From assembly GCA_013298215.1 (NCBI GenBank), contig JAAFKE010000023.1:1-55509 (forward strand): a DNA stretch of 55,509 nt. Reading direction: 5' to 3'. The notes beneath the pieces were generated by a model. It saw nothing but the letters and a program-made list of their open reading frames with translations. It did not search any database and was not told where the DNA came from. Source of the stretch: Cytophagales bacterium (lineage in GTDB: Bacteria; Bacteroidota; Bacteroidia; Cytophagales; Spirosomataceae). Shown one piece after another: positions 1 to 8,445 of the stretch; positions within the stretch are counted from its first letter, which is position 1, and each line of letters opens with the position of its first letter. The position numbers and the translations under genes are program-made.

Positions 1-225
1 GAATTATTATCGGACTCCGAAAGTTTTGACGACGTAGAGAAAAAAGTAACGGACTACTTTGATGCGGGCGTACAAGTGGTGTGGTATATCAACCCGAAAA
101 GGCAAAATATACATCATTACACCTCATCCAAAACCGTGCAAATTTGTTCGGATGCCGATATTTGTAGTGCCGCTCCCGCTCTGCCAGATTTTGAGTTTGA
201 GGTGAGGGGGTTGTTTGGGGGGTAG
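1..225 (+). CDS. Uma2 family (DUF820) endonuclease-like protein, C-terminal fragment
   Basis: The reading frame is open from the first base to the TAG at 223-225, giving 74 residues; the N-terminus lies outside the window. The piece YFDAGVQVVWYINP followed by a short beta strand and a PDFEFEV tail matches the C-terminal half of Uma2/DUF820 proteins, a PD-(D/E)xK nuclease-fold family abundant in Cytophagales and cyanobacteria and of mostly unknown role. The catalytic acidic residues would be upstream, so activity cannot be judged. It is separated by 110 bp from pseB and is probably not part of that operon. Confidence 0.7.
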   Translation, partial: ELLSDSESFDDVEKKVTDYFDAGVQVVWYINPKRQNIHHYTSSKTVQICSDADICSAAPALPDFEFEVRGLFGG

Positions 226-335
226 TGGGTTAGTGGAAGTAGTATAATAATTGGTGCTCTTAGTGACCAGAAGAACGTAATGTCCTCTCTGCATTCGTTA
301 GGAGCATTTGTCCTTGTAAGTTCAAACATATTTAA

Positions 336-1364
336 ATGATAAGTAACAAATTAGACTTAAACGGTAAATCAATCCTAATAACAGGTGGCACAGGTTCCTT
401 TGGAAAAGAGTTTGTAAAGACCATTTTAGCGAAATGGCCTAATGTTAAAAGATTAATTATCTATTCCCGAGATGAGCAGAAACAATATGTTATGGCTCAA
501 GAATATTCTGACATAACTTACCCAGCACTTCGTTACTTCATTGGGGATGTTAGAGACTATGAACGCCTAAAAAGAGCATTTAGAGGAGTTGATTATGTTA
601 TCCATGCCGCAGCGATGAAGCATGTACACATTGCTGAATACAACCCCGATGAGTGTGTGAAGACAAATGTTGGCGGCGCGGAAAACGTGATAAGGGCCGC
701 CTTGGCGACAAATGTGGAAAATGTTGTCGCCCTCTCCACGGATAAGGCTTGCGCGCCGATCAATTTATATGGTGCGACAAAACTCACCTCTGATAAATTA
801 TTCATTGCCGCAAACAATATTAGAGGCGATAAAAAGATAAAATTCTCGGTTGTTCGATACGGAAATGTTATGGGTTCAAATGGTTCTGTCATTCCTTTTT
901 TCATGCAAAAGCGAAAAAATGGTGTGCTCCCAATTACAGATCCCAATATGACTCGCTTCAATATATCTTTGACCGACGGCGTACAGATGGTAATGAACGC
1001 CCTGGACACCGCTTGGGGTGGGGAGCTATTTGTACCCAAAATACCATCTTACCGAATTACTGATGTAGCAGATGCTATAGGTCCTAACTGCATCAAAGAG
1101 ATAGTAGGTATCAGACCTGGCGAGAAAGTACACGAGGAAATGATTACTTCTTCTGATTCTTTTACTACTTATGACTTAGGAAAATATTACGTGATACTGC
1201 CTCAGATGCCTGCATGGAACTTAGAAAGTTTTGTTGAACATTTTGGAGCAACAAAAGTACCAGTAGGTTTTAACTATTCATCTGGTCAGAATACGGACTG
1301 GCTATCCGTAGATGATATTAGAGAATTGATAAAAGAACATGTTGAAGAAGACTTTTCGGTATGA
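336..1364 (+). CDS. pseB: UDP-N-acetylglucosamine 4,6-dehydratase (inverting), PseB
   Basis: First step of CMP-pseudaminic acid synthesis: removes water from UDP-GlcNAc and inverts C5. The 342-residue protein is an extended short-chain dehydrogenase with a Rossmann nucleotide motif GGTGSFG near residues 17-23, the T135-D136-K137 triad and the YGATK motif (Y145, K149) expected of PseB/FlaA1 enzymes. Length and the early RD-E-QKQYVMAQ stretch fit the family. It heads a + strand operon whose genes follow the pathway (PseC next). A 52-bp gap precedes pseC, while later junctions overlap. The start ATG follows an AT-rich leader with no clear Shine-Dalgarno, as usual in Bacteroidetes. The paralogous CapD-type dehydratases are the main alternative, but the neighbours decide for PseB. 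Confidence 0.92.
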   Translation: MISNKLDLNGKSILITGGTGSFGKEFVKTILAKWPNVKRLIIYSRDEQKQYVMAQEYSDITYPALRYFIGDVRDYERLKRAFRGVDYVIHAAAMKHVHIAEYNPDECVKTNVGGAENVIRAALATNVENVVALSTDKACAPINLYGATKLTSDKLFIAANNIRGDKKIKFSVVRYGNVMGSNGSVIPFFMQKRKNGVLPITDPNMTRFNISLTDGVQMVMNALDTAWGGELFVPKIPSYRITDVADAIGPNCIKEIVGIRPGEKVHEEMITSSDSFTTYDLGKYYVILPQMPAWNLESFVEHFGATKVPVGFNYSSGQNTDWLSVDDIRELIKEHVEEDFSV

Positions 1365-1416
1365 TAATAGCACGATGGGGCATTTTAAGTACGATAAAAG
1401 TAAATTTTGAAGTGAT

Positions 1417-2568
1417 ATGAACTCAATTCCTTATGGTAGGCAGAATATTACTCAAGAGGATATCGACGCCGTTGTAACGACATTGCAATCTGATTTCTTA
1501 ACACAAGGTCCTAAGATTAAGGATTTTGAAGACGGTTTCGCAGAGTATGTTGGAGCCAGATATGCCGTTGCTGTATCAAACGGTACAGCGGCACTTCATC
1601 TATGTGCCTTGGCGTTGGATGTCGATAAAAAATCAAACGTCATCACGACTCCCATCACTTTCGCAGCCTCTGCCAATTGTATTCGGTATTGTGGTGGTCA
1701 ATTGACATTCGTAGATATAGATCCACTGACTATCCTATTAGATTTGAACCAAGTAGAATCTACTTTAAAAAAATCTCGTAAGCAATACGCTGGGATTGTT
1801 GCCGTTGATTTTGCAGGGCTACCTGTTAATTTGGAAGAAGTTAGGCAAATTGCCAGCAAATACGGCCTGTGGATTATTGAAGATTCTTGCCACGCACCTG
1901 GAGGTTATTTTACGGACAGCAAAGGTGTTGTTCAGACCTGTGGAAACGGAGAATATGCCGATTTGGCAATTTTTTCCTTCCATCCTGTTAAACATATTGC
2001 GACGGGCGAAGGCGGAATGATTACCACTAATGACGAAAAGCTATATAATCGATTATTGAAACTCAGGACCCACGGCATTACCAAAGACCCTTCCTTAATG
2101 CTTGAAAATCACGGTGGTTGGTACATGGAAATGCAAGAATTAGGCTATAATTACCGATTGACGGACTTCCAAGCCGCATTAGGTTTAACTCAATTGAAAC
2201 GGGCAGATCTAGGGTTAGCACGTCGTCGAGAAATTGCCGAACAGTATAAAAATGCCTTCGAAGGACAACAATCTATAAAATGGCAGTCTTCGGTGATAGA
2301 CGGACACGCTTATCACCTCTATGTTATTCAAGTGGCTGATAGATTGGGGCTTTACAACCATTTAAAAAAGAATAACATTTATGCTCAAATTCATTACATT
2401 CCTTGCCATTTGATGCCCTATTACAAGCAATTTGGTTGGAAAAAAGGAGATATGCCGCATGCCGAAAGGTATTACGAACAGTGCATCAGCCTGCCAGTGT
2501 ACCCTACTTTGACGGATGACGAGTTGAACTTTGTTATTCAAACCATTTTGGAATACACAAATGAGTAA
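1417..2568 (+). CDS. pseC: UDP-4-amino-4,6-dideoxy-N-acetyl-beta-L-altrosamine transaminase, PseC
   Basis: Second Pse-pathway enzyme; transfers an amino group from glutamate to C4 of the PseB product using PLP. It is a DegT/DnrJ/EryC1-type aminotransferase of 383 residues, the normal size. The N-terminus MNSIPYGRQNITQEDIDAV and SNGTAALHLC are typical; the PLP-binding lysine is K192 in FHPVKHIATGEGG. The last codons overlap pseF by 8 bp (ATGAGTAA), which indicates translational coupling. No truncation or unusual residue was seen. Confidence 0.93.
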   Translation: MNSIPYGRQNITQEDIDAVVTTLQSDFLTQGPKIKDFEDGFAEYVGARYAVAVSNGTAALHLCALALDVDKKSNVITTPITFAASANCIRYCGGQLTFVDIDPLTILLDLNQVESTLKKSRKQYAGIVAVDFAGLPVNLEEVRQIASKYGLWIIEDSCHAPGGYFTDSKGVVQTCGNGEYADLAIFSFHPVKHIATGEGGMITTNDEKLYNRLLKLRTHGITKDPSLMLENHGGWYMEMQELGYNYRLTDFQAALGLTQLKRADLGLARRREIAEQYKNAFEGQQSIKWQSSVIDGHAYHLYVIQVADRLGLYNHLKKNNIYAQIHYIPCHLMPYYKQFGWKKGDMPHAERYYEQCISLPVYPTLTDDELNFVIQTILEYTNE

Positions 2569-3253
2569 TTTATGTATTATACCAGCAAGAGGAGGTAGTA
2601 AACGAATTCTCAGGAAAAATATTAAATCTTTTTTGGGAAAGCCGATAATTGCTTACTCAATTGAGTTAGCGATCAAATCCAATCTTTTCAATGAAGTAAT
2701 GGTTTCCACTGATGATACCGAAATAAAAGAAATAGCTATCAAATATGGTGCTAAGGTTCCTTTTATGAGAAGTGCTAAAAATTCCAATGATTTTGCAACA
2801 ACATTAGATGTTATCGAGGAAGTTACGTCTCACTACAAGCATTTAAATATCCACTTCTCTAATGTTTGTTGTATCTACCCATGTGCTCCTCTTATCCAAA
2901 CGAAGATATTACACGATTGCTATACCCTTCTGATGGAGGGCAATTCGTACTCAACTTTTCCGATTGTAGAGTATGCAAATCCTATCCAGAGAGCTTTTAA
3001 ATTAAGTAATGGAAAAACCGAAATGTTTGACGAGAAATACGCTCAAGCCAGAAGTCAAGATTTAGAAAAAGCATATTTTGACTCTGGACAATTTTATTGG
3101 ATGGACATAGATAAAGTCATAGAAGGACGGAGTATCTATACAAAAAATTCTGGGTGTGTTGTAATTGATACAATCTATGCACAAGATATTGATAATTATG
3201 ATGATTGGACAATTGCAGAAATGAAATATAAAATACTAAACAATTCAATATGA
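2561..3253 (+). CDS. pseF: Pseudaminic acid cytidylyltransferase, PseF
   Basis: Activates pseudaminic acid with CTP to give CMP-Pse, the glycosyltransferase donor. The 230-residue protein belongs to the CMP-sialate synthetase (NeuA/PseF) family: the N-terminal IPARGGSKRI-RKNIK motif binds CTP, and FLGKPIIAYSI plus DSGQFYW are family signatures. A longer frame opens at 2531, but the ATG at 2561 puts the IPARGGS motif at residue 6, as in homologues, and it overlaps the pseC stop. It overlaps the next gene by ATGA (4 bp). Confidence 0.92.
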   Translation: MSNLCIIPARGGSKRILRKNIKSFLGKPIIAYSIELAIKSNLFNEVMVSTDDTEIKEIAIKYGAKVPFMRSAKNSNDFATTLDVIEEVTSHYKHLNIHFSNVCCIYPCAPLIQTKILHDCYTLLMEGNSYSTFPIVEYANPIQRAFKLSNGKTEMFDEKYAQARSQDLEKAYFDSGQFYWMDIDKVIEGRSIYTKNSGCVVIDTIYAQDIDNYDDWTIAEMKYKILNNSI

Positions 3254-3873
3254 ATAATTTCAAGACAGAACAGGAGAATTTTTGGGCGGGTAGCTTCGGG
3301 GCGGATTACATACAAAGAAACAAAAGCTCAGAACTGTTAGCTTCCAATTTGAATTTTTTTTGTAAATCTCTAAAAAATGCGGGTCCTATGGATTCGTGTG
3401 TCGAACTTGGAGCCAATATTGGGATGAACCTAAAAGCGCTTCAAATGCTTTATCCTAGTATAAAAATGAAGGGAATTGAAATTAACCAACAGGCATCAGA
3501 GTTGCTATCCTCCCTTATAGGGAAAGAAAATGTGTTCAATGGCTCTATATTCGATATTCCAATAGCCCTTAGAGCGGATTTGGCGCTTATAAAAGGAGTA
3601 CTAATACATATTAATCCTGATATGTTGCCAACTGTCTATCAAAAACTTTACGACAGCGCAAATAAGTACATATTAATTGCTGAATATTATAATCCAACTC
3701 CAGTTACCATTCCCTACAGAGGTCACCAAGATCGACTCTTTAAGAGGGACTTTGCTGGGGAGTTTTTAGATATGTTCCCAGAGACAAGCCTAGTTGACTA
3801 TGGCTTTCAGTATAGAAAAGATACTGTATTTCCACAAGATGATATAACCTGGTTCTTAATTAAAAAAGGATAA
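3250..3873 (+). CDS. Pseudaminic acid biosynthesis-associated SAM methyltransferase
   Basis: A 207-residue class I SAM-dependent methyltransferase of the kind found in Pse operons (family described as pseudaminic acid biosynthesis-associated methylase). The N-terminus QENFWAGSFGADYIQRN, the SAM-binding stretch CVELGANIGMNLKAL near residue 49, and LIKGVLIHINPD fit that family. Substrate and position methylated are unknown; it may act on the activated sugar or on a precursor. It is coupled to pseF by a 4-bp overlap and followed after 5 bp by the amidotransferase, so it belongs to the same transcription unit. Confidence 0.85.
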   Translation: MNNFKTEQENFWAGSFGADYIQRNKSSELLASNLNFFCKSLKNAGPMDSCVELGANIGMNLKALQMLYPSIKMKGIEINQQASELLSSLIGKENVFNGSIFDIPIALRADLALIKGVLIHINPDMLPTVYQKLYDSANKYILIAEYYNPTPVTIPYRGHQDRLFKRDFAGEFLDMFPETSLVDYGFQYRKDTVFPQDDITWFLIKKG

Positions 3874-3878
3874 TTGTT

Positions 3879-5033
3879 ATGAATATCCGTTACTGTAAAA
3901 AATGCTTGTTCCCCGAAACAAAGCCTGATTTATTTTTCAATGAGAGCGGTGTTTGTTCAGCGTGCGTTGCCTCTGAAGAAAAAAATATGGGTATAGACTG
4001 GAATCAAAGAGCAAAAGAATTCCAAGAAATCGTCGATTTTTATAAAAACCCAGAAGGCGAAATAGGTTGGGACTGTATAGTTCCTGTAAGTGGTGGAAAA
4101 GACAGTACTTATCAAGCATATTTCATGAAATATGTCTGTGGACTAAACCCTCTTTGTATATGCTTTGAAACCACCTGTGCAACAGATCTGGGACAAAGAA
4201 ATTTAGATAATTTATCTAAAATGGGCATGGATGTAATTCACTTTAAGAAGAACTATCCAGTGTATCAAAAAATGGTGGTTGAGAGTTTCAAACGAGTGGG
4301 GGACGAAATGTGGCCAAATCACATCGGTATCTTCACAATTCCTGTCATGTTTGCAGTGAAGTTTAACATTCCGCTAATAATTTGGGGTGAGAACTCTCAG
4401 CAAGAATACGGAGGCCCTAATTTAGAAAGTGTTAAATCGAGAGTTCTGAACCGTAAGTGGTTAGAAGAGTTCGGTGGATTATTGGGTAACCGGATTCAAG
4501 ACATGGTGGGTGTTCAGGGTATAACAAAGAAAGAGCTAACACCGTATTTTTACCCCAAAGATGAAGATATTGAAAGAGTAGGCGTTACTGGTGTGTTTCT
4601 AGGACAGTACTTCTTTTGGGATGCCCGAAGACAGTTGGACGTAATACAACAGTATGGGTTTCAAGTGAAAGAAGATGGTAATATTGAAGGGACATATACA
4701 AACTTTGAAAACCTTGATGAAAAATTAGTGGGGCTTCACGACTATTTAAAATACGTCAAATATGGCTTCGGAAGGGCGACCGATCATGCTGGCATTGATA
4801 TCAGAAATGGAAGATTAACCCGAGATGAGGCATTATCATTAGTACATGAATTTGACGGTAAATATCCCCATTATGCTATCACAGAGTTTATCAAATATTC
4901 TGGAATGAGCAAAGAAGAAATAGATAAAGTCATCGATTCTTTTACGAATCCTGTAATATTTAAACAGCATGAAGATGGGTCTTTTGTAAAGGATTCACAA
5001 GAGAATTTGATTAAAAACTTTGAAGTGCATTAG
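3879..5033 (+). CDS. pseA: PseA/WbuX-type N-acetyl sugar amidotransferase
   Basis: PP-loop ATP pyrophosphatase-fold enzyme that replaces an acetamido oxygen with nitrogen, giving an acetamidino group on nonulosonic or related sugars (family including Campylobacter PseA and WbuX). The 384-residue chain shows two CxxC pairs (C6/C9, C26/C29) that could bind zinc, and the PP-loop SGGKDS at residues 71-76. Directly downstream are HisH- and HisF-like genes, which in such triads are thought to make and channel ammonia. This arrangement suggests the final sugar carries an acetamidino substituent. Whether modification occurs before or after CMP activation cannot be read from sequence. Confidence 0.88.
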   Translation: MNIRYCKKCLFPETKPDLFFNESGVCSACVASEEKNMGIDWNQRAKEFQEIVDFYKNPEGEIGWDCIVPVSGGKDSTYQAYFMKYVCGLNPLCICFETTCATDLGQRNLDNLSKMGMDVIHFKKNYPVYQKMVVESFKRVGDEMWPNHIGIFTIPVMFAVKFNIPLIIWGENSQQEYGGPNLESVKSRVLNRKWLEEFGGLLGNRIQDMVGVQGITKKELTPYFYPKDEDIERVGVTGVFLGQYFFWDARRQLDVIQQYGFQVKEDGNIEGTYTNFENLDEKLVGLHDYLKYVKYGFGRATDHAGIDIRNGRLTRDEALSLVHEFDGKYPHYAITEFIKYSGMSKEEIDKVIDSFTNPVIFKQHEDGSFVKDSQENLIKNFEVH

Positions 5034-5037
5034 ATAT

Positions 5038-5646
5038 ATGATTGCTGCTATCATTGATTATGGAATGGGCAATGTTGCATCCGTGCAGAAAGCCTTAACT
5101 TTGTTGGGTATTGAAAATGTGATTTCTAATGATCCAAAGGTGATTAGAAATTCCAAATACATTATTTTGCCTGGTGTTGGCTCCTTTGCTCAAGGCATGG
5201 AGAATCTCAAGGAATCACTTTTGGATAAAGTAATCGTAGATGAGGCTTTGATTAAAAAAAAGCCTTTTATTGGAATTTGTTTGGGGATGCAATTAATTGC
5301 AACAACAGGTACCGAACCTCATGAAGCACCTGGCTTAAATTTAATTAGAGGTAAAGTTATCAAAATGGAGTCCACAAACCTAAGAACCCCTCATTTAGGA
5401 TGGAATGAACTAAACGCTCCAGATGATTCCTTCTTCGCTGATTTTAACAAAAAGGACTTTTATTTCATTCATAGCTATCATTTTCAAGTAGATGATGAAA
5501 AAAGTATTGGGGCTACTGTTAATTATGGAAAAGATTATGTGGCGGCCATTCAAAAAGAAAATATTTTTGCAACACAGTTCCATCCCGAAAAAAGCCAGAA
5601 ATATGGCATAGAATTGCTTGACAAATTTTTTAAGAAAAATGCTTAA
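5038..5646 (+). CDS. hisH: HisH-like glutamine amidotransferase subunit of the sugar-amidotransferase triad
   Basis: Class I glutamine amidotransferase that hydrolyses glutamine to ammonia. The catalytic triad is complete: C81 in GICLGMQ, H182 and E184 in FHPEKS. At 202 residues it is the size of histidine-pathway HisH, but its place in a Pse operon, directly after a PP-loop amidotransferase and before a HisF-like gene, argues that it supplies ammonia for acetamidino formation rather than histidine synthesis. The ATG at 5038 (MIAAIIDYGMGN) is preferred over an upstream ATG at 5020, because it places the IIDYG strand at the N-terminus. It overlaps the next gene by 8 bp (ATGCTTAA). Confidence 0.87.
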   Translation: MIAAIIDYGMGNVASVQKALTLLGIENVISNDPKVIRNSKYIILPGVGSFAQGMENLKESLLDKVIVDEALIKKKPFIGICLGMQLIATTGTEPHEAPGLNLIRGKVIKMESTNLRTPHLGWNELNAPDDSFFADFNKKDFYFIHSYHFQVDDEKSIGATVNYGKDYVAAIQKENIFATQFHPEKSQKYGIELLDKFFKKNA

Positions 5647-6388
5647 AGTTAGAATTATACCAATACTTACTTTCAATGGTTGGAGTTTGGTCAAAACCAA
5701 ACAGTTCTCAAATCCAAGAATAGTTGGAAACCCTGTTCAGGCAGCTAGAATTTATAATAGTAGGGGAGTGGACGAGTTAATTTTTTTAGATATTTTGGCT
5801 TCTAAGCAAAAGAGGAAAATAAACTTAAATATAGTAAAAGACGTAATCAAAGAATGCTTTATGCCTGTTGGTATAGGTGGTGGTGTGAAGTCTATTCAAG
5901 ACATAAATGATTTGTTACGAATTGGGGCTGATAAAGTAATATTAAAAACGGAGGCTTTATTAAACCCTACCTTTATTAAGGAATCAGCCAATTTTTTCGG
6001 CTCACAATGTATTTCGATAGCTGTTGATGTAATTCGTAATGAAAACAACAAATACATGATTTACAATGACCTGGGGATTGATATTACGATGGACACTTTC
6101 ACAAAACAAGTACAAGACTTAGGCGCAGGAGAAATTATTTTGACGTCAGTGAACGCAGATGGCATGATGGGGGGATTTGATATACCAATGATTAATGAAG
6201 CTGTTAAGAATATAAACATCCCCGTTGTTTGTGTAGGAGGTGGAGGAGAGCTATCGCATTATCGAAATCTTTTTACGAATACGATTTGTGAATCAGTAGG
6301 TTCTGCAAGCATTTTTCATTTTACTCAGCATACACCTTTAGATATTAAAAACACATTGAAAGAAATAGGTAAACCTGTAAGAGTTTGA
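5639..6388 (+). CDS. hisF: HisF-like (beta/alpha)8 barrel, probable ammonia-channel partner, first catalytic Asp lost
   Basis: HisF paralogue of 249 residues. Residues such as VGIGGGVKSI, GADKV and GGGGELSHY follow the HisF barrel. In histidine-pathway HisF the cyclase acid/base pair is D11 and D130 (Thermotoga numbering). Here position 11 is threonine (RIIPILTFNG) while the aspartate at 130 (IAVDV) remains. Loss of D11 makes the imidazole-glycerol-phosphate cyclase reaction unlikely and fits a protein kept for HisH binding and ammonia transfer. The start at 5639 aligns MLKVRIIP with the HisF N-terminus and overlaps hisH by 8 bp; an upstream start at 5618 is less likely. Confidence 0.85.
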   Translation: MLKVRIIPILTFNGWSLVKTKQFSNPRIVGNPVQAARIYNSRGVDELIFLDILASKQKRKINLNIVKDVIKECFMPVGIGGGVKSIQDINDLLRIGADKVILKTEALLNPTFIKESANFFGSQCISIAVDVIRNENNKYMIYNDLGIDITMDTFTKQVQDLGAGEIILTSVNADGMMGGFDIPMINEAVKNINIPVVCVGGGGELSHYRNLFTNTICESVGSASIFHFTQHTPLDIKNTLKEIGKPVRV

Positions 6389-7407
6389 TGGAATACAAAT
6401 GCTTAAAAAGGCACTTTTTTTCAAGAGAAAACTATAAAATTGTTCCTGTTCGCAGTGAGGACAAATACCTCATCATGCAATGGAGAAACGAACAAATCTA
6501 TCATTTGAGGCAAAATAAGCCCCTTATCAGAGAAGAGCAAGAACATTACTTTCAAAATGTTGTTTCATTGTTGTTTGAGCAGGAAAAACCCAGTCAAATT
6601 CTGTTTTCATATTTAGAAAACGACGTATGTATTGGTTATGGCGGGCTGGTACATATCAATTGGATTGATAAACATGCTGAAGTTTCATTCATTATAAATA
6701 CTGAGTTAGAAAATGATTTTTTTGAATTTCACTGGCTTAAATACTTATACTTGATTGAACAAGTAGCATTTGAAGAACTCAATTTACACAAGATTTTCAC
6801 GTTCGCTTTCGATTTGCGTCCCCATCTGTACCAAGCTGTTGAAAAAGCAGGTTTTACAAAAGAAGCTGTTTTGAAAGAACATTTTTTTTGGAAAGGGAGC
6901 TTTATCAATGCTGTGGTTCACAGCAAAATTAAAGATGAAATAAGCCTCAGAACAGCTACGGAAAAGGATTTGATGCTTTACTTTGAATGGACAAACGATG
7001 AACAAGTACGTTCACAGTCTTTTAACAGTGAATTGATTAGTTTAGAGACGCATACAAAATGGTTTTTAAATCGATTAAAAGAGCAGGATAATCATCTCTA
7101 TGTATTTGAAAGTAAAAAAGTCGAAGCCATTGGGCAAGTACGTTTAGAGAAAGATAGGGCAACAGAAACTGCTGTAATTAGTGTATCTATTGATAAAAAA
7201 TACAGAGGAAAAGGTTGGGCTTCAATAATACTTAGGAAGGGGGTAGAGCATTTTTTAGATACCCATGCAGGGTATTTAGTAGAAGCTCACATTAAGGCAA
7301 ATAATGAAAGTTCGATAAAATCTTTTTTAAAGGCTGGTTTTATTTTAGACAAAGAATTAACCCACCATGATTTTCAGAGCTTACTGCTTATTTATAAGAA
7401 CGTTTAA
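6388..7407 (+). CDS. Tandem GNAT acetyltransferase; PseH candidate with PseG-type C-terminal GNAT domain
   Basis: A 339-residue protein made of two GNAT folds. Residues about 15-185 (LIMQWRNEQIYHLRQ..., CIGYGGLVHINW) resemble PseH-like sugar N-acetyltransferases that acetylate the 4-amino group of the PseC product. Residues about 190-339 (LRTATEKDLMLYFEWTNDEQVRSQSF..., AIGQVRLE, KYRGKGWA) resemble the GNAT domain often fused to the C-terminus of PseG hydrolases. The PseG glycosyltransferase-B-like hydrolase part is absent. The ATG at 6388 overlaps the hisF-like stop by one base (TGATG); a TTG three bases earlier is less likely. The next gene, pseI, starts immediately after the stop codon. Confidence 0.8.
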   Translation: MEYKCLKRHFFSRENYKIVPVRSEDKYLIMQWRNEQIYHLRQNKPLIREEQEHYFQNVVSLLFEQEKPSQILFSYLENDVCIGYGGLVHINWIDKHAEVSFIINTELENDFFEFHWLKYLYLIEQVAFEELNLHKIFTFAFDLRPHLYQAVEKAGFTKEAVLKEHFFWKGSFINAVVHSKIKDEISLRTATEKDLMLYFEWTNDEQVRSQSFNSELISLETHTKWFLNRLKEQDNHLYVFESKKVEAIGQVRLEKDRATETAVISVSIDKKYRGKGWASIILRKGVEHFLDTHAGYLVEAHIKANNESSIKSFLKAGFILDKELTHHDFQSLLLIYKNV

Positions 7408-8445
7408 ATGAAAATAGCAAAATATAACATAGGGCAAGATTATAAGCCGTTTATTATTGCAGAAATGAGTGGTAATCATAACCAATCGCTGGAGCGTGCT
7501 TTGAAAATCATCGAAGTAGCGGCAAAGTGCGGAGCTGATGCCATCAAGTTGCAAACTTACACAGCTGATACGATCACTATTAATCAAAGAGGGGGGCTGT
7601 TTGACATAGACGACCCTACTTCGTTGTGGAAAAATCGAAATCTCTACGAACTATACCAAGAAGCCCATACGCCGTGGGAGTGGCATGAGGCTATGTTTAA
7701 GTGTGCTGCCGATAATGGTATTCTTTGTTTTTCGACTCCTTTTGATGATACCGCTGTAGATTTTTTGGAAAATCTGAACTCGCCCGTTCATAAAATAGCT
7801 TCATTTGAGAACAATCATCATCCTTTGCTCAAAAAAGTAGCACGCACTGGTAAGCCCGTCATTATGTCCACAGGGGCGAGTGATTTGGCCAATTTAGCTG
7901 AATCGGTAGATGTGTTGCGCCAAAATGGTTGTAAAGATTTGGTATTACTCAAGTGTACGAGCAATTATCCCGCTTCGCCCGAAAATTCAAATATGCGGAC
8001 GATTCCACATTTGAGGGAATTATTCAATTGTGAGGTCGGTTTAAGCGACCACACGATGGGGATTGGTGTGCCTTGTGCAGCAGTTACGCTTGGCGCAACG
8101 GTGATTGAAAAACATTTTTGTTTAAGCCGTGCGGAAGGTGGAGTTGATTCTGCCTTTTCCTTAGAACCCGACGAATTAAAATCACTGGTGATAGAAACCG
8201 AACGAGCCTGGCAGTCTTTGGGCATGGTGCAGTATGGCGTACAGGAATCTGAAAAAAAGAGTTTATTGTTCAAACGCTCCATTTATGTAGTAAAAGACAT
8301 TGAGATGGGAGATGTATTTACTGAGGATAATATTAGGGTTATTCGCCCTGGAGATGGCATGTCTCCCAAGTATTATGAAGGATTATTAGGAAAAATATCA
8401 AAAAGACTATTTCAAAAAGGATATCCATTGAAAAATTTAGAATAA
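7408..8445 (+). CDS. pseI: Pseudaminic acid synthase, PseI
   Basis: Condenses the 6-deoxy-diacetamido-altrose with phosphoenolpyruvate to form pseudaminic acid. It has 345 residues, the usual size. The NeuB-type TIM barrel spans about 1-270 (IIAEMSGNHNQSLE, GADAIKLQTYTADT, CFSTPFDDTAVDFL, VIEKHFCLSRAEGGVDSAFS), and the SAF/antifreeze-like domain spans about 285-345 (RSIYVVKDIEMGD). The TADTIT motif and the EGGVDSAFS stretch favour pseudaminic over sialic or legionaminic acid synthases. It abuts the acetyltransferase gene with no gap and is the last gene of the packed operon; 280 bp of non-coding sequence follow. Confidence 0.93.
   Translation: MKIAKYNIGQDYKPFIIAEMSGNHNQSLERALKIIEVAAKCGADAIKLQTYTADTITINQRGGLFDIDDPTSLWKNRNLYELYQEAHTPWEWHEAMFKCAADNGILCFSTPFDDTAVDFLENLNSPVHKIASFENNHHPLLKKVARTGKPVIMSTGASDLANLAESVDVLRQNGCKDLVLLKCTSNYPASPENSNMRTIPHLRELFNCEVGLSDHTMGIGVPCAAVTLGATVIEKHFCLSRAEGGVDSAFSLEPDELKSLVIETERAWQSLGMVQYGVQESEKKSLLFKRSIYVVKDIEMGDVFTEDNIRVIRPGDGMSPKYYEGLLGKISKRLFQKGYPLKNLE

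Noticed and set aside
593-1039. Long minus-strand ORF opposite pseB
   Set aside because: It lies fully inside pseB and has no recognisable motif; it is a shadow frame.
5038-6388. Histidine-biosynthesis hisHF pair
   Set aside because: It sits inside the Pse operon after a PP-loop amidotransferase, and the HisF-like protein lacks the D11 residue needed for the cyclase.
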